A stretch of 64,000 bases of DNA from Mesobacillus foraminis (GTDB lineage: Bacteria > Bacillota > Bacilli > Bacillales > Cytobacillaceae): the NCBI RefSeq assembly GCF_004340465.1, contig NZ_SLVV01000008.1:220121-284120 (forward strand). The letters are read 5' to 3'. The notes under the pieces were generated by a model. The model worked only from the letters and a program-made list of their open reading frames with translations. It ran no database searches and had not been told where the DNA came from. A program made the position numbers and the translations under genes. Shown here in pieces: positions 34,009-42,613 of the stretch (positions within the stretch are counted from its first letter, which is position 1; every line of letters starts with the position of its first letter).

Positions 34009-34840
34009 AGACATTATTGAGTTATGAAGGACGAAAACGCTGGGGAAGAGCTGAGAAGAGGTCATCATCGTGGTGATGAAGTCCCAAGCTCGTAAGGAAA
34101 GCCGTGGAAGAGGACTTCATCGGGGTTATGAAGAGTCAAACTAGTGAGTAGAGCCGTGGAAGAGGACTTCATCGGAGTTATGAAGACCCAAACTAGTGAG
34201 TAGAGCCATGGGAGTGGACTTCATCGGGGTCATGAAGACCCAAACTCGTAAGGGAAGCCGTGGGAGTGGACTTCATCGGGGGCATGAAGACCCAAACTCA
34301 TAAGGAGAGCCGTGGAAGAGGACTTCATCGTGATCATGAAGACCCAAACTCGTAAGGAGAGCCGTGGAAGAGGACTTCATCGGGGTTATGAAGACCCAAA
34401 CTCATAAGGAGAGCCGTGGAAGAGGACTTCATCGCTGTCAAGATGACCCAAACTCGTAAGGAAAGCCGTGGAAGAGGACTTCATCATAGTCATGAAGACC
34501 CAAACTCGTAAGGAAAGCCGTGGAAGAGGACTTCATCGGGGTTATGAAGACTCAAACTCATAAGGAGAGCCGTGGAAGAGGACTTCACCGGGGTTATGAA
34601 GACCCAAACTCGTAAGGAAAGCCGTGGAAGAGGACTTCATCATAGTCATGAAGACCAAAACTCATAAGGAGAGCCGTGGAAGAGGACTTTATCGTGGTCA
34701 TGAAGACCAAAACTCGTAAGGAGAGCCGTGGGAGTGGACTTCATCGGGGTTATGAAGACCCAAACTCATAAGGAGAGCCGGAGAAAAGGACTTCATCGAG
34801 CCCTAAATCCAGATTATTGTTTAAATTCATTTAGAACTAA
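34009..34840. repeat. 52-bp tandem repeat array with a variable hairpin loop
   Basis: At least 14 consecutive units of exactly 52 bp, with GACTTCAT or a close variant at 34,113, 34,165, 34,217 and so on to 34,789, plus two degraded units at 34,009 and 34,061. Each unit has the inverted repeat CTTCAT-n7-ATGAAG, then ACCCAAACTCGTAAGG and AGCCGTGGAAGAG. Arms are conserved while the loop varies (CGGGGTT, CGTGATC, CATAGTC, CGCTGTC). 52 is not a multiple of three and every frame hits stops, so it is not coding. It fills a 1.3-kb gap between the convergently oriented ssbB region and the acyltransferase terminator; I see nothing else in that gap. Confidence 0.93.
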
Positions 34841-35035
34841 AATAAGAGCCATTATAATTACCCTATCAAGATTAGAATTGATGACGGATTGTTTTAAAAA
34901 GCCATATCCTGGTTAACCTGTAAGTGAGTCATTATATTCCTCTTTTCATTGTTTACCGTCGCTGAAAACAGTGTTGCCGAGAGTGAATAAAATGACTCTT
35001 TCTTTTTATACAATTATATGACTTAATCCCGCTAG

Positions 35036-35073
35036 AAAAAAAAGAGAATGGACACGGTCTCCCCATTCTCTAA
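35036..35073 (-). terminator. Terminator after the acyltransferase gene (minus strand)
   Basis: On the minus strand AGAGAATGG-n11-CCATTCTCT followed by TTTTTTTCT, directly after the stop. Confidence 0.92.
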
Positions 35074-35079
35074 CACTTG

Positions 35080-36066
35080 CTAAATTCGCAATTCGACCAA
35101 TGGCCGGGCATATTTGTTGATTGCATAGCTTCCCAGCAATAGGCAGATGCTCAGGGAGAAAACGGTTAGCGCCAGATAATGGTTGGCTAGTCCGCTTAGA
35201 ATGTCTTCGCCCACGTAGGTCTGGATGGATTTTATAATAAATCCGTGCAGCAGGTAGATATAAAAGGTCCGCTGGCCGATGACGGTAAATTTATTTCCTT
35301 TGGTCGGGACAAGCGCCAGGAATCCGTAAATCACAATGAAAGTGATCAGGTATTGGAAGGACCGGATTATCCCGGCACCTGGCTCGGTTACGCCCAATTG
35401 GGCATAGGAGGTATCACCGAGCAGCCAGTGCACGGCATCCTTCGGGAAGAAGGCATGGAATACCGCCAATGCACCGAGCAGGATGGCCAAGCCCATGGCA
35501 GGAGAGAATTTTATTTTTTTGACCAACTTCATATGCTGAGGCTCGAGTAAAAAGCCTAATAGAAAATAAGGGAAAAAAACAAAGGTCCGGGATAACGACA
35601 GGTAGCTGCCTGCATCATCCAAATAGCCGACGGCAACTCCGATGGCAAGGGCAATGACCAGTCCAATCCATTTGAGTCTGGCAAACGCATAAAGCAAAAG
35701 ATTCCAAAAGAATAAACTTAGTAAGAACCATAACGTCCAGTGCGGCTGCAGAAGGTCAAATGCCAGATTTGCTTCCTGCCCGTTGAAATAATAAAACAGG
35801 GAATAAATCACCTGGAACACCAGATACGGCAGGAGGATTTTTTTAGATATCTTCTGCAAGTATCCTTTCTTCCTGTAGCCCTTTGAAAAGTAGCCGGAAA
35901 TGAGAATGAAAGCGGGCATATGGAACAGGAAAATAACAGCATATAAGGTAAATAAAAAATTATCGCTGCTCTTTAACGGACTAATCACATGTCCAAACAC
36001 GACCAGGAATATTAAAATGAATTTTGCATTGTCAAAATAAAAACTTCTGTTGGTAGAGGAGGCCAT
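35080..36066 (-). CDS. Acyltransferase 3 family membrane protein
   Basis: 328 residues from ATG 36066, with AGGGGTG 9 bases upstream; a 12-residue longer form is possible. About ten membrane helices. The family motif FDNAKFILIFLVVFGHVISP holds the conserved His of acyltransferase 3 (OatA/OafA/YiaH type), which moves acyl groups onto extracellular sugars. There is no SGNH domain, so peptidoglycan O-acetylation of the OatA type is less likely than modification of a polysaccharide or lipid carrier. Monocistronic. Confidence 0.88.
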   Translation of the reverse strand: MASSTNRSFYFDNAKFILIFLVVFGHVISPLKSSDNFLFTLYAVIFLFHMPAFILISGYFSKGYRKKGYLQKISKKILLPYLVFQVIYSLFYYFNGQEANLAFDLLQPHWTLWFLLSLFFWNLLLYAFARLKWIGLVIALAIGVAVGYLDDAGSYLSLSRTFVFFPYFLLGFLLEPQHMKLVKKIKFSPAMGLAILLGALAVFHAFFPKDAVHWLLGDTSYAQLGVTEPGAGIIRSFQYLITFIVIYGFLALVPTKGNKFTVIGQRTFYIYLLHGFIIKSIQTYVGEDILSGLANHYLALTVFSLSICLLLGSYAINKYARPLVELRI

Positions 36067-36279
36067 TTCAATTAACACCCCTAAGTAGTTATTTGCATTC
36101 AATTATTTTTTGGACATCAGAATGAATACAAAAACTAGCTTACAAGAAAATTGTTACAAGACAATGACCAAATGATAAAAAAACGATTTTAAACGGATTA
36201 AAGGATCATTTTACAATGTAACCAATGCATCGAACACGCGTCATAGCAGGCTTGAATGGACCGAAATTTATTTATAATA

Positions 36280-36464
36280 ATTCATGTAAAAAATTTATAC
36301 AAAAATGGTTTATCTGCCCAATTGGCGGGTAATTAACCAATATGAGTGAAGAAGAAAGATTCCCCTTAAGCAGAATTGCCTTACTTCTTTCTTCTGCTCT
36401 TCCCGGTGGACTCACTGACTGACCACACCTTTTTTGGCTGTCGCTGAATGGCGGCAGTTTTTTT
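36280..36464 (+). ncRNA. Candidate small RNA or short leader transcript
   Basis: A TTGAAT (36252-36257) and TATAAT (36273-36278, 15-base spacer; TAATAA gives 17) lie upstream, and tandem terminator hairpins lie at the end. Inside is a stem AGAAGAAAG/CTTTCTTCT (36350-36358 and 36387-36395) and no convincing ORF; a 26-codon frame from 36,343 has no ribosome site. The structure fits a transcript of about 170 nt. I do not recognise the RNA family. The rest of the gap, 36,067-36,511, holds the divergent acyltransferase leader. Confidence 0.35.
36438..36464 (+). terminator. Terminator of the candidate small RNA
   Basis: CTGTCGC-tgaatg-GCGGCAG followed by TTTTTTT. A weaker hairpin, GGTGG/CCACACC with T6, lies just before it (36,407-36,435). 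Confidence 0.85.
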
Positions 36465-36511
36465 ATTGTCTTAATTTAGTTTGCAAAGGCTTCTTTTTGG
36501 GGGGGAATAGA

Positions 36512-37024
36512 TTAGTTTTTTTCACCTTTACGTTTTGCGCTCCGTGAATTTTGTCTGCGCGATTCTTTTCTGATGATGATCATGAGAAACCGCACCATTA
36601 AAAAAGTGCAGGCAATCGTGCCGAAGCTATAAAAAGAGTTCCAGGACTTTTTATATTTTATTAAATTTGTTTTTCGTTCAAGCCAATGCTCGGCTAAAGC
36701 AGATGGAGCACTGAATAATAAGCATTTAGCAAGGATTCCAATCAGGCTGGAGTTTCTTGTCACCTGGTTAAAATAAATACAGGTGACAGGGAATATTAGA
36801 TAGCTGAATAAGACACTAATATCAAACACTTTAAATAAATTGACGGGGTATTTTAAATATCCCTTTTTTACAAAGATGGCATCAAAAATGGAGGCAATAT
36901 AGCTTTTTAATAAAAAGATGATGACCCAATCCTTTATCGGAGGCTTTCTGATCAGGTTAAAGAAAGATGCAATGCCTACAACAAAAAGGGACCTTAAAAT
37001 AGTTATTTCTAATTGTTTTCGCAT
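36512..37024 (-). CDS. CBO0543-like membrane protein
   Basis: 170 residues with four or five membrane helices and a very basic C-terminal tail (RKESRRQNSRSAKRKGEK). The phrases IKDWVIIFLLKSYIASIFD and LAEHWLERKTNLIKYKKSWN are typical of CBO0543-family proteins, found in many copies in spore-forming Firmicutes. Function unknown. AGGAGGGGAACTC precedes the ATG. Confidence 0.75.
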   Translation of the reverse strand: MRKQLEITILRSLFVVGIASFFNLIRKPPIKDWVIIFLLKSYIASIFDAIFVKKGYLKYPVNLFKVFDISVLFSYLIFPVTCIYFNQVTRNSSLIGILAKCLLFSAPSALAEHWLERKTNLIKYKKSWNSFYSFGTIACTFLMVRFLMIIIRKESRRQNSRSAKRKGEKN

Positions 37025-37192
37025 GATGAGTTCCCCTCCTACTATAAACAGTTTATCCAGGAGGCCGTAAAATATTTAGATTGCCCTAAGAAAGACGTTT
37101 CATCATTGTTTAGAAAGTCGCCATAGTTTGGACATAGTCCTGTCATGTTTACAGGTTATACTTACTGTGAGAATCAAAGGAAGGAGCTAACT

Positions 37193-37357
37193 ATGACAGT
37201 GAATTTTCGAAGCTACTTGATTGCCAGTACCATTTCCCTTAGTCTGATGATGGCACAGACCTCTGGGACAAGCAGTGAGGAGATGCCGGCAAAATCAAAG
37301 GATTCAGCTTCAGCGTCCCAGCCGTCTTTGAATGAGGAAGGCAGACAAGGGCAGTAG
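37193..37357 (+). CDS. Small secreted-peptide-like protein
   Basis: 54 residues from ATG 37193 (MTVNFRSYLIASTISLSLMM), after GGAAGGAG. Short hydrophobic N-terminal segment like a signal peptide, followed by a Ser/Glu-rich tail (SSEEMPAKSKDSASAS). No family recognised. Could be a secreted peptide or a pheromone precursor, but there is no neighbouring receptor to support that. Confidence 0.5.
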   Translation: MTVNFRSYLIASTISLSLMMAQTSGTSSEEMPAKSKDSASASQPSLNEEGRQGQ

Positions 37358-37656
37358 AAGGAAACCAGGGTGAAGATCATAGACCATGGTCATTACTTTA
37401 TATAAAAATGGCGTGCACCTCGGCAGGAGTTTGGCACGCCACTGAAGGACTTATAAAAGAAACTCTCAATATCAGGTCCCCCTAAATTTCCCCGGCTTTT
37501 TCACAAAACCCTCCATGATGAAACCGGCCACCCGCGTTGAATAACAATCACACCGAGCTTAAATGATTTTCCGGATGCATATGGGAAAAACGTTTTGTTT
37601 CACACACGCCTTTACACAACTCCCAGCCCTCTCAGAATGACCGTTCCACCTAACAA
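37358..37656. other. 300-base spacer with one hairpin
   Basis: GGCGTGC at 37,410-37,416 pairs with GCACGCC at 37,434-37,440; without a T-run this is a weak terminator for the small peptide gene. Nothing else recognisable. Confidence 0.4.
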
Positions 37657-37914
37657 TCACTTATCGGCAATTGGCATAAACCTCGTAAAATAGGCACCTA
37701 AAATCAATAAAACCACCGTCATGCCCCAATTCACCAAACCCAGGAAATTAAACCAGTACGCAAGGATATTGACCACAGCAATCAGATAAAAACAGATGGG
37801 GGTCAAGGCACTCTTGAAACCCGTGATGCCAGCCTTTTTCCGTCTGCGTATGACAAAAAATATAGAAAAAACAAGCAATAGGACGAGGATGAGCGTTAAT
37901 ATTATCGGAACCAC
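37657..37914 (-). CDS. Small membrane protein, function unknown
   Basis: 85 residues from GTG 37914, 7 bases after AAGGAGGG; the TTG two codons earlier is too close to that site. Three hydrophobic helices (about 2-21, 38-58 and 62-76), basic loop RRRKKAG after the first. Not recognised. Confidence 0.65.
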   Translation of the reverse strand: MVPIILTLILVLLLVFSIFFVIRRRKKAGITGFKSALTPICFYLIAVVNILAYWFNFLGLVNWGMTVVLLILGAYFTRFMPIADK

Positions 37915-38149
37915 TTTCAATCCCTCCTTTGTCGCATGTCTATTACTTTATTATATTTTACAATAATTGTTTATGCCTTCCTTCTAACTTACCAAGCCGA
38001 TATGCCTGTATCCCAATCGGCATGTAAGGAAATAGGTTCATTTATTCTATTTATCAGGGGTTTTGTTGGATTTTCTTCAAAATTACTTATATTTTTTAAT
38101 AGATTGATTGTTTCGACAAAAATTTACAGGAAATGGAGGCTGTCAGATT

Positions 38150-39505
38150 TTGAACAAGGGTTGTAACCTAAACAGGTGCGGGAGTTTATGGCTAAAAAGG
38201 CTGTCTAAAGGAGTCTTAGTTTCATCCATCCTGGCAAGCAGCTTGGTGGTGCCACAATCTCCAGTGTTCAAGGGGAATTCTCATGTTGTGGAAGCAGCAG
38301 AGGTGACGTACACGGTAAATGCAACGAATTTAAATGTGCGGTCGGGAGCAGGGACAAACTATTCGAAAATAGGAAGCCTTCCCAATGGCAGCAAGATCCA
38401 GGTGATTCAAAAATTGAATAATGGCTGGTACAAGATCTCCTATAAAGGCAGAACTGGCTATGTATCTGGAACCTATGTGAAAACTTCAGGAAGTTCCAGT
38501 GCGTCAGCTTCCATCTATACGGTCACCGCTGACATTTTAAATGTCCGTTCGGGTGCCGGCACGAATTATGCGCGGATTGGCCAGCTAAAACAAGGGACCA
38601 TACTGAAAGGCATCCAGAAGGCGGGGAATGGCTGGTATAGAATTTCCTTCCAGGGTAAGACAGGCTACGTAAGTGGAGATTATGTCCGGACAGCCAATAG
38701 TGAAACGGCCACATCAACTACATATAAAGTAAACGCGACAGGATTAAATGTAAGAACGGGCCCCGGAACCCAATATAAAAGAATCGGCTTGCTGAAAAAC
38801 GGGAGTGTTCTCAACGTCATACATAGAGAAAGCAATGGCTGGTATAAAATTTCTTATAACGGCAGAAACGCGTATGTGAGCGGCGACTATGTGACAACAG
38901 GAAGTGTCAGAACCAGCACAGCGACGGCAAGAAGGCTGAATGTGCCGATCATCGCCCAACGACCTGAACTGCCGAGCGGGTGTGAGGTAACGGCTTTGGC
39001 CATGGCACTCCAATATTACGGGGTGAATGTAAGCAAAACAACTCTAGCGAGGGAGATGCCTTACGACTCCACTAAGCTTGTCAGAAATGAAAACGGTTCA
39101 ATCAAAATATGGGGCGACCCGGATGTTGGATTTGTCGGGACGCCATTTGGAAACGGCTTTACCATCAATCCAGGGCCACTGAAAAAAGTGCTGGATAAAT
39201 ACCGCGCAGGGGGCGTAAATCTCACAGGAAGCAATTTCTCAGAAGTTGAACAACATATCCTTCAAGGGAAACCTGTCCTGGCGTGGTTCACCATCAGCCA
39301 TGAAATGCCGGTTGCCCGTTCATGGCAAACACCTTCAGGGAAAACGATCAATGCTGCACGGCCGCTGCATTGCATCGTCGTGACAGGGGTGGACTCGCAA
39401 TATGTTTATTTTAATGACAGCGAGCTTGTGAAAAACGTTAAAATGCCAAAAGATAAATTTATTAAAATTTATAACGCGATGGGGAAGAGGGCATTGGCTG
39501 TTTAA
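38150..39505 (+). CDS. Secreted protein with three SH3b repeats and a C39-like peptidase domain
   Basis: 451 residues from TTG 38150, 10 bases after GGAGG; an upstream TTG at 38108 has no such site. Signal peptide (LSKGVLVSSILASSLVV...VEAAE). Three bacterial SH3 repeats follow (each TxLNVRSGAGTNYxKIG ... GRTGYVSGxYV) that bind wall peptide. The C-terminal 190 residues are a C39_2-like papain-fold domain: Cys in PSGCEVTALAMAL, His in LHCIVVTGVD, and YFNDSE. Likely a wall-bound cysteine peptidase or amidase; the substrate is unknown. Monocistronic between a small gene and the ywqA terminator. Confidence 0.88.
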   Translation: MNKGCNLNRCGSLWLKRLSKGVLVSSILASSLVVPQSPVFKGNSHVVEAAEVTYTVNATNLNVRSGAGTNYSKIGSLPNGSKIQVIQKLNNGWYKISYKGRTGYVSGTYVKTSGSSSASASIYTVTADILNVRSGAGTNYARIGQLKQGTILKGIQKAGNGWYRISFQGKTGYVSGDYVRTANSETATSTTYKVNATGLNVRTGPGTQYKRIGLLKNGSVLNVIHRESNGWYKISYNGRNAYVSGDYVTTGSVRTSTATARRLNVPIIAQRPELPSGCEVTALAMALQYYGVNVSKTTLAREMPYDSTKLVRNENGSIKIWGDPDVGFVGTPFGNGFTINPGPLKKVLDKYRAGGVNLTGSNFSEVEQHILQGKPVLAWFTISHEMPVARSWQTPSGKTINAARPLHCIVVTGVDSQYVYFNDSELVKNVKMPKDKFIKIYNAMGKRALAV

Positions 39506-39528
39506 AAAAGAGCTTGAAAATCGAAAAA

Positions 39529-39556
39529 AAGACGTGTGCCAAAAGCACACGCCTTT
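39529..39556. terminator. Bidirectional terminator between the C39 gene and ywqA
   Basis: CGTGTGC-caaaa-GCACACG. The plus side is followed by CCTTTCTTT. On the minus strand the stem is followed by TCTTTTTTT, so it serves ywqA best. Confidence 0.85.
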
Positions 39557-39570
39557 CTTTAAAGCTGGTA

Positions 39571-42489
39571 TCAGCCAAGCCTAACCAAATTCTGCAGCTC
39601 ATCGGTCGATAGCTCAGTGATCCAGTTTTCGCTCTGGATGATCTGATCGTTCAAGCTTTGTTTCTTCTCCAGCATCGCATCGATTTTTTCCTCGAGGGTG
39701 CCGGTGGAGATTAGCTTGTGAACATGGACGAACCGGCTCTGGCCGATTCGGTAGGCTCGGTCGGTTGCCTGGTTTTCGACAGCGGGATTCCACCAGCGGT
39801 CATAATGGATGACGTGGTTCGCCGCAGTCAGGTTGAGCCCTGTGCCGCCAGCCTTAAGCGACAGCAGGAAGATCGGGAATTCCCGGTTCTGGAACTGCTC
39901 GATCAGGGTGTCGCGCTTTGTCTTCGGCAAGCTTCCGTGCAGGAATGGCACTTCGACGCCGAACTCCTTCTTCAGTACACTCCGGATCATTTCGCCCATT
40001 CCAAGATACTGGGTGAAAATAATGCAGCTTTCGCTTTGGTCGAGAACGGAGCCTGTCAATTCAACGAGCTTTTCCATTTTTGCCGACCGGTCAATGATTT
40101 TGTCCGGCTGCTCTTCTTTTAGATAAAGGGCAGGATGGTTGCACAGCTGCTTCAGGCGGCCGAGCATCTGCAGGATCAGGCCCTTGCGCTCAAAGCCGGA
40201 AAGATTCTCGATTTGCGTAAAGGTATCTTTCACAAGCTGCTCGTAGAGAGAGGCCTGTTCTGCGGACAGCGGGCAGTATTCCTTCTGCTCGACTTTGTCC
40301 GGCAGGTTCAGGGCGACCTCTTCGTCCTTCTTCGTTCTTCTCAGGAGGAAAGGGCGGATCAGCGCCTGCAGCTTGACGATTTTTTCTTTCTCATTATCCT
40401 TTTCAATCGGAACAATGAACTGTTTCTGGAACTGGCCGGCGCTGCCAAGATAGCCGCGGTTCGTAAAATCAAAGATCGACCACAGTTCGGACAGCCGGTT
40501 TTCCATCGGGGTCCCGGTCAGGGCAACATGGTGGCGGCCCCTCATTTTCCGGACGGCCCGGGACTGCTTGGTATCGGAATTTTTAATATTCTGCGCCTCA
40601 TCAATCGCGACGGCACTCCATTCGAGCCCTTCCAGTTCTTCAAAATCTAGATGCGTCAAGCCGTAGGAGGTCAGGACAATATCGGCGTCCTTCACTCTCT
40701 GGGTCAGTTCCTCGCCCTTGAGGCGGTTCGAACCGTAATGCAGGTACACGTTTAGGGAAGGGGCAAACCGCTCCACTTCCTTCTGCCAGTTGCCGAGCAC
40801 GGAGGTCGGGCAGACAATCATGGCCGCGCCGCTGTCCGGTTCCTGTTCTTTCACCGCAAGCAGGTACGAAATCAGCTGAATCGTTTTCCCGAGTCCCATA
40901 TCATCGGCAAGAACGGCGCCAAATCCGTACTTCCGCAAAAACAGGAGCCAGTTCATGCCGAGCTTTTGATAGGGACGAAGCTCACCCTGGAGGCCGGCGG
41001 GCACGGGCAAATCCGGCAGCTCCTTCGTTTCCGAAAGCTGCTTCATCATTTGCTTCCAGTGGCGGTTCAGTTCGATCTGGATTTTCGCGAAAGCACGCGG
41101 GTCGTCCAGCTGCTCTGATGGTTCGCCGTCGTCTTCGGCCAGCTCCTGCTGAAGGAGGTCGCGGATATGCAGGCCTTCTTTGTCGGCTTTCTTCATTAAA
41201 TCCTGGATTTGGCGGATGAAGCCGTGGTCCAGCTTGATCCAGCGGCCGCGCAGGTAGACAAGGCGGCGTTTTTCATTCACGAGTCGCTGGAACTCGTCCT
41301 CCGTGAGGTCGACTCCATTCATGGAGAAGCGCCAGTCATAATCGAGCAGCGCGTTCAGGCCGACAAAGGAGCGGCGGTAGCCACCCTGGCTTTTCAACTT
41401 CGCCTTTACACGGAGGTTGGCATTTTTAATCGCTTCCCACCAGGATGGCAGGAGAATCTCGATGCCGAGTGCAATCAGCGTTTCACTGGCATCGGTTAAA
41501 AAGAGCCAGGCTTCTTCCTCCGTCAGGCTGTCTTTTAAATTCTCTCCATCTGAAAGCCACGGGAAGATGTTCGTCAAGCGTGCCTCTTCCGCATTGATTT
41601 TATCGGAAAAGCCTTCCCAGTCGGCTGGATAGGAGGCATAGTCCCTGGCATCAATCGCCATCCCGTTGTTTCCGCGGAGGAACAATCCCAGATGCCAGTC
41701 TCCTTCACCTTCCAGCGGCTCCTCCAGGCGAAGGCCAATCCGGAAGGGAGCGGGGTCCTCTTTCAGCCCGATCCACTCGAGCCAGCGGTTTTCATCGAAA
41801 TAAGCAGCCAGCTCGCGGCCGGTGAGCTGGTTATTGCGAAGAAGCTCAAGCTTTTCGCCCAGGAGATACTTAAGGGCTTCATTTTCATTAAAATAATCAT
41901 CCAATGCGTGGTGGAACAAATCGCCGACAAATTCCTCCACGGGGTACTTTTCATTGTCCTGGTTGATTGTTTCCTCCCAAAAGCTTGAGTCAAATTCCTC
42001 CTTGACCCGCTCTGGAAGCATCCAGCGGAACGACTTTTCATCCAGCGTGCCGGCACTGCGGCCGGCCTCAACGTCTTCGTTCAGCAGTGAAAAGTCGGGA
42101 TGCCAGTCTTTCTCGACAATCGCTTCCTGTACGGAGTGGGCGGAGGCGAGGCAGAGCTGGGAAAGCTCATCCCAATCCCATTCCACCATCCGGTTGAAGC
42201 TTTCTTCGGCAAAGAGCGTGACGAGCTGCCAGCTGCTGATTTTGACAACTTCAGCCCCGTCATCCCCCTTGCCTGTTTCCAGCATTGTGCCGTAATAGCT
42301 TTCTTTGTGGCGGTTAAAAAGGAGATGCTTCCATTCGGACAGCGGCAGCGGATTTTCATTCATGTCCTCTGCATACAGCCAAAACTGCCCGTTTGAGATC
42401 GGCGCTATATGAACGACGATTTGTCTTGTCTTAAGCAACCTCACCAGTTCCTTTCTGTGAATGGGGAACCATTCCTGGTTCACGGCCAT
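39571..42489 (-). CDS. ywqA: SNF2-family helicase YwqA
   Basis: 972 residues. The N-terminal half is the DUF3670-type SNF2-associated region. The helicase core has motif I ADDMGLGKTIQLI, motif II IDEAQNIKN (DEAQ), motif III LTGTPMENRLSELW, and motifs V-VI LKAGGTGLNLTAAN and QATDRAYRIGQ. ATP-dependent DNA translocase, possibly linked to transcription or repair. Followed downstream on the same strand by nothing and preceded by ywqB, as in B. subtilis. The annotated ATG has no clear ribosome site; translation may begin some codons later. Confidence 0.94.
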   Translation of the reverse strand: MAVNQEWFPIHRKELVRLLKTRQIVVHIAPISNGQFWLYAEDMNENPLPLSEWKHLLFNRHKESYYGTMLETGKGDDGAEVVKISSWQLVTLFAEESFNRMVEWDWDELSQLCLASAHSVQEAIVEKDWHPDFSLLNEDVEAGRSAGTLDEKSFRWMLPERVKEEFDSSFWEETINQDNEKYPVEEFVGDLFHHALDDYFNENEALKYLLGEKLELLRNNQLTGRELAAYFDENRWLEWIGLKEDPAPFRIGLRLEEPLEGEGDWHLGLFLRGNNGMAIDARDYASYPADWEGFSDKINAEEARLTNIFPWLSDGENLKDSLTEEEAWLFLTDASETLIALGIEILLPSWWEAIKNANLRVKAKLKSQGGYRRSFVGLNALLDYDWRFSMNGVDLTEDEFQRLVNEKRRLVYLRGRWIKLDHGFIRQIQDLMKKADKEGLHIRDLLQQELAEDDGEPSEQLDDPRAFAKIQIELNRHWKQMMKQLSETKELPDLPVPAGLQGELRPYQKLGMNWLLFLRKYGFGAVLADDMGLGKTIQLISYLLAVKEQEPDSGAAMIVCPTSVLGNWQKEVERFAPSLNVYLHYGSNRLKGEELTQRVKDADIVLTSYGLTHLDFEELEGLEWSAVAIDEAQNIKNSDTKQSRAVRKMRGRHHVALTGTPMENRLSELWSIFDFTNRGYLGSAGQFQKQFIVPIEKDNEKEKIVKLQALIRPFLLRRTKKDEEVALNLPDKVEQKEYCPLSAEQASLYEQLVKDTFTQIENLSGFERKGLILQMLGRLKQLCNHPALYLKEEQPDKIIDRSAKMEKLVELTGSVLDQSESCIIFTQYLGMGEMIRSVLKKEFGVEVPFLHGSLPKTKRDTLIEQFQNREFPIFLLSLKAGGTGLNLTAANHVIHYDRWWNPAVENQATDRAYRIGQSRFVHVHKLISTGTLEEKIDAMLEKKQSLNDQIIQSENWITELSTDELQNLVRLG

Positions 42490-42613
42490 TCTTTTTAAAA
42501 TAGAGCAGGAAACCAGCCTTCAACTGATTTCTGGCGTTCTTTTATCCAAAAGGCTCTCTTCATAATCAGAAACCAGGACAGCAGGTTCTTCACCTGTGCC
42601 GTCCTGGCATGCA

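Noticed and set aside
34009..34840. CRISPR array
   Set aside because: The 52-bp period is constant and the whole unit is conserved except a 7-base loop; there are no unique spacers of protospacer length and no cas genes nearby.
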